Program-made: the position numbers and the translations under genes
Notes under the pieces: model-generated
What the model was told of the DNA's origin: nothing
The model's input: the letters and a program-made list of their open reading frames with translations, nothing else
Database searches by the model: none
Source: JAYZDK01 sp964604165
Lineage (GTDB): Bacteria; Myxococcota_A; UBA796; CAJQPC01
NCBI GenBank assembly: GCA_964604165.1
Contig: CAZRYF010000001.1
Span: 62,001-126,000, forward strand
Reading direction: 5' to 3'
Length of the DNA: 64,000 nucleotides
Part shown: one piece after another, positions 24,170 to 32,920 of the stretch
Layout of the letters: every line of letters starts with the position of its first letter
Position numbering within the stretch: the first letter of the stretch is position 1

Positions 24170-26443
24170 ATGATTGGGATCACGTTGTCCTTGTTCTCCT
24201 TTGCTCTCGCCCAAGACGGTGATTCCTCAGAACGGGTGGCACCCACCGTTCGGGAAGAGGCCGTTCCTGTAGACGGCTCGTTGGATGCAGCCCGGGTCGA
24301 ATTGGAGGCCCTTCGAGAGGCGGCCTCGTTGTCGGGCCAGGCGTCTGGAGCATTGCAGGCGCTTTTGGAGAGCTCCGCAGCGCTTCTGGATGACCGGGAA
24401 GCTTCGGCGGATCGCAAGGCAGCTGCAAAGGCATTGGCGGAGGCAGGGGATGAGCAGGCGATTCCCTTTCTGAGAGCCGCTGCGATGTCACGGGATCCCG
24501 GCCTTCAGCTGTCGGCGCTGCGGGCAATGCAGTCCTTTTCGCCCCGGGAGGCAGCCAGCTTGAGCGCAGCCGTTGCCACGGGAGGGTTCGGACCGGGCCT
24601 CACGGAAGAAGCGATCTCCCTGCTGAAAGCGCAGCAACACCCGGAGGCTGCTCTGCGTCTCTGGGCCATGGCCGGAAAGGAAGCGGGAGGGAACCGTCTG
24701 CGGGCAGAAGCGCTGGCTGCCTTGCGGGAGAGCTATCCGGAGTTTTTGGCAGAAAAGGGCGATCCCCAGGGGGTTCGGGGAGTCTTTGGTTCGATCGCGG
24801 CCACGGCCGCAAATGGCGTGGCGGGCGGATTTGCGCTGCACAGCGTGGGGGCCTGGGGGAAGACCGAGGCTGGAGAGGTGATCGGCGGCATTGGGGGTTC
24901 GGTGATTGGTGTGGGCACGGGGGCTCTGTACGCCATTCAGGCCCCGGTCTCAGATGGCCAGGGCTTGTACTACGCCAGTGGAATCGCCACGGGCCTCACA
25001 GCAGGGACCCTCGCGGGATTCGCCGTGTCGGGTGAGCAATACGGAGAAGACCGCCGCAACCTGGAGGCCGCCCTTCGTCTTGCTGGACTGGGCGCTGGGG
25101 GTTGGTACACCTTCCACAATCTGGACCGCAACCCATCCGTGTCGGATGTACTTGAAATGGATGGAGCCACCTACCTGGGCGCTCAGCTTGCGGTGGGAAT
25201 TGCTGATCTTGTACGGGACCACAAGTACCCGGAGGACCTCTGGATGGATGACGCGGAGCACTCGGATGCTGAGTGGGATGCGTTCTACCAGGAAGAATTC
25301 GAGGCAGCGCACTGGGACAGTGGGGTGGACTCTGCGGTGGCGTTGGCAGGCATGGTTGCCGGATTGGGGGTGGGCCACAGGCTTGTGGGGGACTGGAACC
25401 CGACCACGGCCGACCTCGGGGTGGCGGGGGTTCTTGGGGTGGAAGGAGCGCTGGTGGGAGCGCTGCTTCCACAGGTTCTCTATGGGGAGGACGGCTGGGA
25501 CCGGATGGAGGGCACGGCGCGCACGGCCATTCACGCGGCAGCACTTGGAGGTCTGGCGTATGGCCACCACCATGGGGTAGAGGCCCGGCATGCTGGCATC
25601 GGTGCCTTTGGGCTCGGGGTGGGCAATATTCTGGGGATGGGAATCGCGATGCTTAGCGACCCGGAGAATGACAACGAGGCGCGGGTGGTCTATGCCGGAA
25701 CACTCCTCGGGGGTGTGGTGGGAACGCCACTGGCTATTCGGGCAGCGGATCACACGAGCTGGAGCGGGGGGGACGTCTCCATGATTGGGGTGGGTATGGG
25801 CCTTGCCGCCTGGGAGTCGGCAGCCCTGGCGTATGTTGCTGAGGAAAAATGGAATCTCTATGCGGACTCCATCCAGGTGCCAGGCACCATAGAGACTGCC
25901 ATTGCAGGTTCGGGATTGGGGTTGGCCATGCTGGCCCACAAGATCGATCCCGATCCCGCCAACATGCTCTTCTTGGGTACCTCGACGGCTTGGGGGGCCT
26001 ACTACGGTGCCCTGCTGCCCATCGCCCTGGATACGGACGGAACGACCCCGGACTACGTGCTCACCATTCTTACAGCCAGCGATATCGCCCTGGCCGCGGG
26101 TGCCTTTGCGGTCTCCAAGAGGGGGTTTTTGGATGCAGGTGACACGCTGCTGCCCCAGTTGGGAGGTGTCGCGGGGGCGACCCTTGGTTCCCTGGCGGTG
26201 ACCCTGGGCACGGAGGACGGACCCGCCATCGCCACCGGGGCTCTGGCAGGCTCGACCCTTGGGATGGTGGGCGGTGGGTTGTGGACCCGCTCGCGAAAGG
26301 CCCGGGGCAAGGAAGCGGTGACGGTGAGGATACCGGTCCCCCGGATGAACGTCCCGGGCTCCTGGGGAATCACCGTGCAGCCCATGCCCGGGCCCGATGG
26401 AGACATCACGCCGTGGCTTGGAATGACGGGGCGGGGGTTCTGA
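24170..26443 (+). CDS. large exported protein with HEAT-like and glycine-rich segments
   Basis: A 757-residue protein I do not recognise. The ATG at 24170 is chosen for AGGAGG four bases upstream and because it gives a signal peptide (MIGITLSLFSFALA, then QDGDSS). Residues about 35-190 are Ala/Leu-rich helices like HEAT repeats (DEQAIPFLRAAAMSRDPGLQ). From about 205 on it has many hydrophobic Gly-rich stretches of 15-25 residues with short polar loops (IGGIGGSVIGVGTGALYAI, ASGIATGLTAGTLAGFAVSG). They could be membrane spans or glycine-zipper hairpins. The C-terminus is soluble and Pro-rich. It is transcribed away from the protease-TPR unit. Confidence 0.7.
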   Translation: MIGITLSLFSFALAQDGDSSERVAPTVREEAVPVDGSLDAARVELEALREAASLSGQASGALQALLESSAALLDDREASADRKAAAKALAEAGDEQAIPFLRAAAMSRDPGLQLSALRAMQSFSPREAASLSAAVATGGFGPGLTEEAISLLKAQQHPEAALRLWAMAGKEAGGNRLRAEALAALRESYPEFLAEKGDPQGVRGVFGSIAATAANGVAGGFALHSVGAWGKTEAGEVIGGIGGSVIGVGTGALYAIQAPVSDGQGLYYASGIATGLTAGTLAGFAVSGEQYGEDRRNLEAALRLAGLGAGGWYTFHNLDRNPSVSDVLEMDGATYLGAQLAVGIADLVRDHKYPEDLWMDDAEHSDAEWDAFYQEEFEAAHWDSGVDSAVALAGMVAGLGVGHRLVGDWNPTTADLGVAGVLGVEGALVGALLPQVLYGEDGWDRMEGTARTAIHAAALGGLAYGHHHGVEARHAGIGAFGLGVGNILGMGIAMLSDPENDNEARVVYAGTLLGGVVGTPLAIRAADHTSWSGGDVSMIGVGMGLAAWESAALAYVAEEKWNLYADSIQVPGTIETAIAGSGLGLAMLAHKIDPDPANMLFLGTSTAWGAYYGALLPIALDTDGTTPDYVLTILTASDIALAAGAFAVSKRGFLDAGDTLLPQLGGVAGATLGSLAVTLGTEDGPAIATGALAGSTLGMVGGGLWTRSRKARGKEAVTVRIPVPRMNVPGSWGITVQPMPGPDGDITPWLGMTGRGF

Positions 26444-26466
26444 ACCCGGGCGCCGCTCGCTGCCAC

Positions 26467-26482
26467 GGGGGCTCCAGCCCCC
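26467..26482. terminator. GC stem-loop after the 24170 gene
   Basis: GGGGGC and GCCCCC enclose TCCA, 24 bases after the stop codon at 26443 and between convergent genes. It is a strong stem without a following T-run, so termination is plausible but not certain. Confidence 0.4.
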
Positions 26483-26554
26483 AGCGCTGGTTCGGACTGT
26501 GCACGGGGCGACAGGGGTGAGGTGGGTTTCTCGTGGTCCGTTTCCTTCTCTGGC

Positions 26555-27004
26555 CTACCTCAAGTCCGTTGCGATTTCCCGCTGGAGGTTCTCAAGCACT
26601 CGCTGCCAGCTCGCTTGCAGGGCCTCTCTGGCGATGGCCATGTCCAGCATGGGTCCCAGCAGCCGCCCGGCCTGGTAGTCGTGGTGCAGGGTCACCATGG
26701 TGTTTCCGGCGGGCTTGACGGATCGCAGGGAGAACGTGAGGTCCCCGGCGGTTCGCCTGCCCGACGTCTGGCACCGCACCCGCCGGCCGCCATGGGCATC
26801 ATCCGCGCCCAAGAGCTCGTACCCCATGGAACGGGGCAGGGGACCTGCGGTGAAGGAGACCTCCCAGGTGCACTCCCCGGTCTGCAGCACCCGGTCGAAC
26901 GCGGCCTCAAGAATGCGGGCCTGGTTCCTGGCCTCGCCAAGCCACGCCATGATGGGGTCACGTCGAATCCCCTCTATGAGAATGTCTGAGGTCAGTACTG
27001 GCAC
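26555..27004 (-). CDS. SRPBCC (START-like) domain protein
   Basis: A 149-residue protein with the polyketide-cyclase/START helix-grip pattern. It opens with VPVLTSDILIEG, has a strand-rich middle (GGRRVRCQTSGRRTAGDLTFSL, KPAGNTMVTLHHDYQAG) and ends in the long C-terminal helix with ASWQRVLENLQREI. Such proteins bind a hydrophobic ligand in a cavity. The GTG at 27004 is preferred because AGGAG lies six bases upstream; an earlier frame start at 27046 is less likely. It diverges from the lgt gene with a 56-base gap. Confidence 0.75.
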   Translation of the reverse strand: MPVLTSDILIEGIRRDPIMAWLGEARNQARILEAAFDRVLQTGECTWEVSFTAGPLPRSMGYELLGADDAHGGRRVRCQTSGRRTAGDLTFSLRSVKPAGNTMVTLHHDYQAGRLLGPMLDMAIAREALQASWQRVLENLQREIATDLR

Positions 27005-27060
27005 GACAGGCTCCTGGATGCGCGGCGGAATATAGCACGCCCCCACCTTGGTGATTTCTC

Positions 27061-27894
27061 TTGTCTATCCCCCTTGCAATTCCATTTTGGCAGCCTCGGA
27101 TCTACGAATTGGGTCCGATTCCCCTGGATCCCTGGGCGACCCTGGTCTGCGTGGCCTTTCTGGTGGGACTGGAGATCAGTCGGGCCCGGGGCCTTCGCCA
27201 CGGACTGGAGCCGCGAGATGTCGTGGACGGCGCAGTCTTTATCGTGGGAATGGGGTTCTTGGTGGGACACCTGGTCCACGTCTTGGGGTATCACCCGGAG
27301 CAGTATGAAGAGGATGGGATCATGTCTTTGCTCCGAGTCTGGGCGGGATTCTCCTCCATGGGGGGAATGCTCGGAGCGGTCATAGGTTACGTCCTGTTCT
27401 TTCGATTCATCCGAAAACGTGACTTCTGGGCCCATGGCGACAACATCATGTTTGCCTTCCCCTTCGGTTGGTTCTTTGGACGTATGGGCTGTTTTTCCGT
27501 CCACGACCATGTTGGGCGCCTGACCACCTTTCCCTTGGGCGTGGAGTACCCGGCCAACTGGCTGGCGGCAGGGGACCCTGGAGGCATTCGCCACGACGTG
27601 GGCCTCTACGAGGGCCTGTGGGCCCTGGGAATCGGCCTGGTCTTTTTGTGGCTGGATCGCAAACCCCGACCCGCCGGCTTTTTCCTCGCCACATGGGCCA
27701 TGTTGTATGCACCCGTGCGTTTTGGCCTGGACTTCCTTCGAAGCACGGACCTTGGGGTCAACCGTTCCGACATCCGCTACCTGGGCCTCACACCCGCCCA
27801 GTACCTGGCAATGGCCATGTTCTTGGGGGGGGGCACGATTCTCCTCTGGATGCGTTCGAACACCGGGTCGGAGGAGTCGGCACTGGAGGAGTGA
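27061..27894 (+). CDS. lgt: prolipoprotein diacylglyceryl transferase
   Basis: A 277-residue inner-membrane enzyme that transfers diacylglycerol from phosphatidylglycerol to the lipobox Cys of prolipoproteins. The MSIPLAIPFWQPRIYELGPIPL start, HGDNIMFAFPFGWFFGRMGC and the final HxxPxQ-like YLGLTPAQYLAMAMF fit the Lgt family, although the usual GRxGNFxNxE motif is replaced by GRMGCFSVHDHVG. Seven spans are likely. The start codon is TTG; no ATG or GTG in frame gives the conserved N-terminus. The many lipoproteins in this window would be substrates. The motif change is seen in distant Lgt-like proteins, so I keep some doubt about exact activity. Confidence 0.82.
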   Translation: MSIPLAIPFWQPRIYELGPIPLDPWATLVCVAFLVGLEISRARGLRHGLEPRDVVDGAVFIVGMGFLVGHLVHVLGYHPEQYEEDGIMSLLRVWAGFSSMGGMLGAVIGYVLFFRFIRKRDFWAHGDNIMFAFPFGWFFGRMGCFSVHDHVGRLTTFPLGVEYPANWLAAGDPGGIRHDVGLYEGLWALGIGLVFLWLDRKPRPAGFFLATWAMLYAPVRFGLDFLRSTDLGVNRSDIRYLGLTPAQYLAMAMFLGGGTILLWMRSNTGSEESALEE

Positions 27895-27926
27895 AGGGGA
27901 TAGGGGAGGCTCGAAACGGAGACACA

Positions 27927-28370
27927 ATGAGCATTCCAGAGACCATTTCCGCCCAATTGAAGGACGCCATGCGGGCCCGCGACACCGCCCGTCTCTCCGC
28001 GCTGCGCATGATCAAGGCCGCGCTGCTGGAGGCAGAGAAGAAGGCCGGTAGCACCCCTGCAGACGACGACTGTGTCGCGGTGCTGCGCCGCATGCGAAAG
28101 CAGCGGGAGGATGCTGCCTCCCAGTACCGGCAAGCGGGTCGCCAGGACCTTGCAGAAGGAGAGGAGGCGGAGATGACGGTTATCGACGGTTTTCTCCCGC
28201 AACTTGCCGATGCAGACACCACCCGTGCTTGGGTTCGCGAGGCCATTGAAAGCTCTGGCGCGACCGCGGCGAACCAGCTTGGCATGGCCATGGGCGCCTT
28301 GATGAAGTCCCACAAAGGAGAGGTGGATGGCGGCCTGGCCCGGTCCATTCTCCAGGAGGAATTGGGGTAG
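27927..28370 (+). CDS. GatB/YqeY domain protein
   Basis: A 147-residue YqeY-family protein, homologous to the tRNA-binding C-terminal domain of GatB. Typical features are LKDAMRARDTARLSALRMIKAAL at the start, MRKQREDAASQYRQAGRQDLAEGE in the middle and LGMAMGALMKSHKGEVDGG at the end. Stand-alone members may help glutamine-dependent tRNA amidation or be stress proteins; the role is unsettled. It ends three bases before the biotin carboxylase gene. Confidence 0.9.
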   Translation: MSIPETISAQLKDAMRARDTARLSALRMIKAALLEAEKKAGSTPADDDCVAVLRRMRKQREDAASQYRQAGRQDLAEGEEAEMTVIDGFLPQLADADTTRAWVREAIESSGATAANQLGMAMGALMKSHKGEVDGGLARSILQEELG

Positions 28371-28373
28371 ACA

Positions 28374-29708
28374 ATGTTTCGCCGAATCCTGATAGCCAAC
28401 AGGGGGGAGGTGGCTGCGCGGGTGCTCCGCACCTGCAAGGGGATGGGAATTGAGGTGGTGGCGGTGACCTCCTCTGTGGATCGAGATCTCGCTTGGCTCA
28501 AGGGTGCGGACAAGGTGGTCTGCATCGGTGGACCGAAAGCCTACCTGGACGAAGACGCGATCTTGGACACAGCGGTTGCAGAAGGCGCCAGCGCGATCCA
28601 CCCAGGGTGGGGGTTTCTCTCCGAGCGTCCCTCCTTTGCTGCCCGCTGCGAGGCCGTGGGCATTAGTTTTCTCGGCCCTTCCTCGGCGCTGCTTCGACGA
28701 ATGGGTGACAAGGTGGAAGCCCGCCGGACCATGACCGAACTGGGGGTGGAAGTCATTCCTGGATCCGGGTTGTTGGGTGGGCTGGAAGAGGCCTGTGAAG
28801 TCGCCGCCGGAATTGGCTACCCGGTGTTGCTGAAGGCCGTCAGTGGCGGCGGCGGCCGGGGTATGCGCCGGGTAGATGCGCCCGAGGCGATGGAGGCGGC
28901 CTGGGGCGAGGCAGCTGGTGAGTCCCGGGCTAATTTTGGGGATGATCGGCTCTACATGGAGAAGCTCATCGAGCGGGGACGTCACATTGAATTCCAGGTG
29001 CTTGGAGACCGAAAGGGAACGATCTGGCAGCTGGGGGAGCGAGAGTGCTCTCTGCAGCGTCGCCACCAGAAATTGGTGGAAGAGAGCCCCTCCTGTGCGG
29101 TGACGGACAGCGTGCGAGCCCAGGTTGGGGAGCGTCTTTCAGAGGCCCTGTCGGCCTTGGGCTACGTGGGTGCTGGAACGGTGGAAATGCTGCGCACCCG
29201 AGAGGGAGATCTCTACTTCATGGAGATGAACACCCGACTGCAGGTGGAGCACCCGGTCACGGAGCTTGTCTGTGGCCTGGACCTGGTGGAGTGGCAGCTT
29301 CGGGTGGCTGCAGGCCAGTCGCTTCCGTCGTCGCGGCCAGAGCGATCGGGCCACTCCATTGAGGTCCGCATCAATGCAGAGGACCCAGCAAATGGATTCT
29401 CTCCATCTCCCGGAGTCCTCACCACCTGGGAGCTTCCAGCGGGGGCGGGGATCCGGGTGGACACGCACCTGGAATCCGGCGATCGGATCTCCCCGGACTA
29501 TGACTCGCTCCTGTGCAAGCTCGTCGTGCATGGGGCGGATCGTCCTGAAGCGCTGGCTCGCATGGAGCTGGCCCTGGAGAGCCTGATCATTGAAGGGGTG
29601 TCCACCACCAAGACACTCCACCAACAGATCCTTGTGGATCCAGGCTTTCGTGCAGGCCAGTACGATACGGGTTCCGTGGAGGACCGAATTGTGGCGGAGG
29701 TGACTTAG
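28374..29708 (+). CDS. biotin carboxylase subunit of acyl-CoA carboxylase
   Basis: A 444-residue ATP-grasp enzyme that carboxylates biotin with bicarbonate and ATP. It opens with FRRILIANRGEVAARVLRTC, has the Gly-rich ATP loop SGGGGRGMRRV and the catalytic MEMNTRLQVEHPVTE stretch, all hallmarks of AccC/PccA. Length matches the single-domain AccC type without a fused biotin carrier. The ATG of the carboxyltransferase follows its stop directly. With 29709-31442 and 31439-31954 it makes a complete three-subunit biotin-dependent carboxylase. Confidence 0.94.
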   Translation: MFRRILIANRGEVAARVLRTCKGMGIEVVAVTSSVDRDLAWLKGADKVVCIGGPKAYLDEDAILDTAVAEGASAIHPGWGFLSERPSFAARCEAVGISFLGPSSALLRRMGDKVEARRTMTELGVEVIPGSGLLGGLEEACEVAAGIGYPVLLKAVSGGGGRGMRRVDAPEAMEAAWGEAAGESRANFGDDRLYMEKLIERGRHIEFQVLGDRKGTIWQLGERECSLQRRHQKLVEESPSCAVTDSVRAQVGERLSEALSALGYVGAGTVEMLRTREGDLYFMEMNTRLQVEHPVTELVCGLDLVEWQLRVAAGQSLPSSRPERSGHSIEVRINAEDPANGFSPSPGVLTTWELPAGAGIRVDTHLESGDRISPDYDSLLCKLVVHGADRPEALARMELALESLIIEGVSTTKTLHQQILVDPGFRAGQYDTGSVEDRIVAEVT

Positions 29709-31442
29709 ATGGCGCGACTGTGGATGGAATCACTGGGCTCTCCTTTGGGGGAGGTGGTCGATGGCGAGGAAGAAGCGAGAAACCGCTCCGTCATGGAGGC
29801 GCTGGATGACGAGTTGATGGTCAAGAACGACGTTGTGCGTGCCGGCTGGGGCCAGAAGTACGTGGACCGCGTGCACGAAAAGGGAAAGCTCACCACTTGG
29901 GAGCGTCTGGAGGCTCTCTCGGATCCGGGAGAGGAGATTCGCTCCTTTGGGACTCTGGTCAACTGGGGTGTGGAGTTCTCTGGAAGCAAGCGAAAGGCGC
30001 CGGGGGCTGGCGTTGTCACAGCAATCGTGAGGGTGCACGGAAAGCTCGTGATTGCCATCGCCAATGACAATACGGTGGCCTCCGGAAGCTGGTGGCCAAA
30101 GACCCCTGAGAAGATCCAGCGGGCCCAGGAGGTGGCTCTCCGCTTGCGGTTGCCTGTGGTGTACCTGGTCGACTGTTCCGGTCTGTTTTTGCCTGAGCAG
30201 TCCAAGTCCTTTCCAGGTCGCTTTGGGGCCGGCGCGATCTTCCAGAAGAACGCGTTGTTGGCGGATGGCGGCGTTCCCCAGATCGCTGGCGTCTTTGGCG
30301 ACTGTATTGCCGGCGGTGGGTACATGCCCATCATTTCTGACCGGGTCTACATGACCGAAGGTGCCTACATGGTCATCGCCGGGGCCGCACTGATTCAGGG
30401 GGCCAAGGCGCAGAAGCTGACCTCCCTGGACATCGGTGGGCCCGAGGTCCATGTTCACAAGTCTGGCTGCGCGGATGTGCGCGTGCCAGATGATGCCGCG
30501 GCTTTGGAGGCCATTCGGAGCGAGGTCGCTCGGTTGCCATCAACCGGCGCCGATTTCCACCGCCACGGGGTGGAGAGCGAGGCCCCCCGTTTTCCCGCCA
30601 CGGATCTTTCCGCGTTGTTTCCAGCGGATCACCGCCACGTCTACGCCGTGCGGGAGGTCATCAGTCGCCTGGTGGATGGCTCTTTGTTCCACGAGGTCCT
30701 ACCCCACACCGGACGGGAGGTGGTGGTGGGAGTGGCCCGCATAGGAGGTCTCTGGTGCGGCCTCGCTGCCAATGAGCTGGCCCCAATGCCCCACCCGGAG
30801 CGTCCGGAGGAGATGCGACCCGGGGGAATTCTCTACAAGCATGGTATCGCCAAGCTTGCGGCCTTCTCCCGGGCCTGCGATGCGGATGGACTGCCCTTGA
30901 TCTGGCTCCAGGACATCGCAGGGTTCGACATCGGCGTGGAGGCCGAGGCCCAGGGGCTTCTCGGGTATGGCTCCTCTCTCATCTACTCCAACTCCACCAA
31001 CCGGGCGCCGGTCTTTACGGTGCTTCTTCGAAAGGCCTCTGGTGCCGGGTACTACGCCATGCACGGTCTGCCCTACGCGCCGGTTCTGCAGCTCTCGACG
31101 CCCATTACCCGCCTGTCGGTGATGGAGGGCAGAACCCTCGCCATTGCCTCGTTCAATTCCCGCTTGGACGAAAACTTCGAGATCGCCACGGAGGATCCAG
31201 GAGAGCGCGCAGAAATCGAAGCGGGCATGGCAGCGGTGGCAGATCGAATCGAGGGAGACATGGACCCTGCGGGGGCGGCGGCACGGATGGACACGGACGA
31301 GGTTGTGCCTACGAAGGAATTGCGGTCCTGGCTGGAGGTGTGCGTGGAGGCTGCATGGCAGTCCACCTCCCACCGTCGAACCAAGAACCCGCGCATCTGG
31401 TCCTTGCATGACCTGGAGATCCTTGCGGGAGGAGGCCAGTGA
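29709..31442 (+). CDS. acyl-CoA carboxylase carboxyltransferase (GcdA-like)
   Basis: A 577-residue crotonase-fold carboxyltransferase that moves CO2 from carboxybiotin to an acyl-CoA. Two halves are visible: an N-terminal one with VVYLVDCSGLFLPEQ and GVFGDCIAGGGYMPI, and a C-terminal one with LPLIWLQDIAGFDIGVEAEAQG and LRKASGAGYYAMHG. The spacing and the CSG and AGGGY motifs resemble glutaconyl-CoA decarboxylase alpha subunits (GcdA) more than typical PccB. The adjacent biotin carboxylase and carrier, and the absence of a GcdB-type membrane pump gene here, favour a carboxylase. Propionyl-CoA, methylcrotonyl-CoA or glutaconyl-CoA are candidate substrates. Confidence 0.9.
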   Translation: MARLWMESLGSPLGEVVDGEEEARNRSVMEALDDELMVKNDVVRAGWGQKYVDRVHEKGKLTTWERLEALSDPGEEIRSFGTLVNWGVEFSGSKRKAPGAGVVTAIVRVHGKLVIAIANDNTVASGSWWPKTPEKIQRAQEVALRLRLPVVYLVDCSGLFLPEQSKSFPGRFGAGAIFQKNALLADGGVPQIAGVFGDCIAGGGYMPIISDRVYMTEGAYMVIAGAALIQGAKAQKLTSLDIGGPEVHVHKSGCADVRVPDDAAALEAIRSEVARLPSTGADFHRHGVESEAPRFPATDLSALFPADHRHVYAVREVISRLVDGSLFHEVLPHTGREVVVGVARIGGLWCGLAANELAPMPHPERPEEMRPGGILYKHGIAKLAAFSRACDADGLPLIWLQDIAGFDIGVEAEAQGLLGYGSSLIYSNSTNRAPVFTVLLRKASGAGYYAMHGLPYAPVLQLSTPITRLSVMEGRTLAIASFNSRLDENFEIATEDPGERAEIEAGMAAVADRIEGDMDPAGAAARMDTDEVVPTKELRSWLEVCVEAAWQSTSHRRTKNPRIWSLHDLEILAGGGQ

Positions 31443-31954
31443 ACTGCTTGCGCCAACAAGATGCGCTGGGGGCGCCCACTGTGGGCACCTGGCACCCGGC
31501 CTGTGGGGTCGGGGATGTCCTGGTGCCGGGGGCCGTCCTGGGTCGGGTGCGACGTGCTGGCAAGTGGGTGCCCCTGCGAGTTCCTCCCAATGGCAGCGGC
31601 CTGGTCACCGGGGTTTTTCCGGCCTGTTCCCGGGTGGAATGGGGCACGCCGGTGGTTTGCATAGGAGGGGAGGTAGCGGTACAGACGGATGCTGTGGCAG
31701 AGCCTGCCCCTGACGGAGTGGAGGTGGTGCTTGCACCCATGGTGGGTACCCTCTACCTGCAAAACCGTCCCGGGGAACCCGCCTTTGCAACGGAAGGGTC
31801 CCTGGTGGAGCGGGCACAGACCCTGGCCCTGGTGGAGGTCATGAAGACGCTGTCACCCGTGAAGTCTCCCTGTGGAGGGCGCCTGCTGCGGTGGCTTGCT
31901 AAAGACGGAATGTCGGTGTCCCAGGGCGAGCCCCTCGCTTGGATCAAGGTATGA
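31439..31954 (+). CDS. biotin carboxyl carrier protein of the acyl-CoA carboxylase
   Basis: A 171-residue protein with a C-terminal biotinyl domain. The biotin lysine is Lys136 in VEVMKTLSPV, preceded by VLAPMVGTLYLQ and followed by the GMSVSQGEPLAWI strand. The N-terminal 90 residues form a second, lysine-free lipoyl-like fold (GVGDVLVPGAVLG to WGTPVVCIGG), possibly a docking module. The GTG start at 31439 overlaps the carboxyltransferase stop (GTGA). Confidence 0.92.
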   Translation: MNCLRQQDALGAPTVGTWHPACGVGDVLVPGAVLGRVRRAGKWVPLRVPPNGSGLVTGVFPACSRVEWGTPVVCIGGEVAVQTDAVAEPAPDGVEVVLAPMVGTLYLQNRPGEPAFATEGSLVERAQTLALVEVMKTLSPVKSPCGGRLLRWLAKDGMSVSQGEPLAWIKV

Positions 31955-32916
31955 TGGGGGCCATGAGAGTGCTGGGGTTGGTGCTGGTGGCTGCGGTTTT
32001 TGGCTTGGGCAGGGTCGAGGCAGCAGAGTGCGAGCGCCGCGCTCGCGTCGACGACTTCCTCGTCCAGTACCAGGAGACGATCAGCGCCTTGCGAGGACAG
32101 GACGCCGAGGCGTTCCTCTTGTCTTCCGAGGGGCTCGCCGACCAGTTTCCCTGCCTGTCAGAGACCGTTCCGCCCCGCATGCTGGCCTCGGCCTACCGCC
32201 TGTTGGGCGTCCGCCACTACCGAACAGGGGATACAAAAGCCGCCACGCGTTGGCTTCGCACTGCCAGGGAGCTGGATCCGGGGTTTGAGTGGGACATCGG
32301 CACACTCGGTGTGGATGCGCCAGAGAGGGCTCTTTATGCCCAGCAGCAGATGTTTGCGGGCCTCGACCCGGTGGGCGTTCCGGGCAAGTTGTTGGCCCGG
32401 CAACCAGGCACGCGGGTGCTGCTGGATGGGGAGGTTTTACAGGAGGCGGCCGCCACGCCAGACCGGTACCACTTGCTGCAGGTGGTAGACAACAGCGGCC
32501 CGGTTCGGAGTTCTCAGGTGATTGTCGGCAACGCCTTTCCCCCGGAATTCCTGAGGGTGCCCGCAGCCGAGGAGGCCGATCGAATCGCGGGTCAGCTGGT
32601 AGCTGCCGCGGCTCCGACCCCTACCGCACAGTCCGCCGTCGAGAGGGTTCAGCGAGAACGACCGCCGCTCAAAACCCCGGTGTTGGCCCTTGGGGGTGCC
32701 GGCCTGGCGGGTGCAGCGGCACTCTACGGTTTGTCCTATGGGGCCAACCAGGACTTCATGACCGCCACGAAGACTACGCAATTGGCGGCGGCGCGAGGGA
32801 GCGCAAATACGTATTTTTGGGCGTCCCTGGCCTGCGTCGCCGCGGGAACTGCCACTGCGAGCTGGGGGGTGTACATGTCCGACACAATGGGTTGGACCTA
32901 CCAGGGGCGCTGGTAG
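31951..32916 (+). CDS. exported protein with TPR-like and PEGA-like segments
   Basis: A 321-residue protein with a signal peptide (MRVLGLVLVAAVFGLG core, then RVEAAEC). The start at 31951 overlaps the carrier-protein stop as ATGA; the ATG at 31963 is an alternative. Residues about 25-115 are TPR-like helices (LASAYRLLGVRHYRTGDTKAATRWL), then a beta segment GTRVLLDGEVLQE resembling a PEGA domain. Two C-terminal hydrophobic stretches (LGGAGLAGAAALYGLSYGA and YFWASLACVAAGTATASWGVY) could anchor it. The function is unknown, and its coupling to a carboxylase operon may only reflect compact gene order. Confidence 0.72.
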   Translation: MMGAMRVLGLVLVAAVFGLGRVEAAECERRARVDDFLVQYQETISALRGQDAEAFLLSSEGLADQFPCLSETVPPRMLASAYRLLGVRHYRTGDTKAATRWLRTARELDPGFEWDIGTLGVDAPERALYAQQQMFAGLDPVGVPGKLLARQPGTRVLLDGEVLQEAAATPDRYHLLQVVDNSGPVRSSQVIVGNAFPPEFLRVPAAEEADRIAGQLVAAAAPTPTAQSAVERVQRERPPLKTPVLALGGAGLAGAAALYGLSYGANQDFMTATKTTQLAAARGSANTYFWASLACVAAGTATASWGVYMSDTMGWTYQGRW

Positions 32917-32920
32917 ACGT

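Noticed and set aside
29709..31442. Glutaconyl-CoA decarboxylase sodium pump subunit
   Set aside because: A biotin carboxylase is directly coupled and no GcdB-like membrane subunit is present, so a carboxylase is the better reading.
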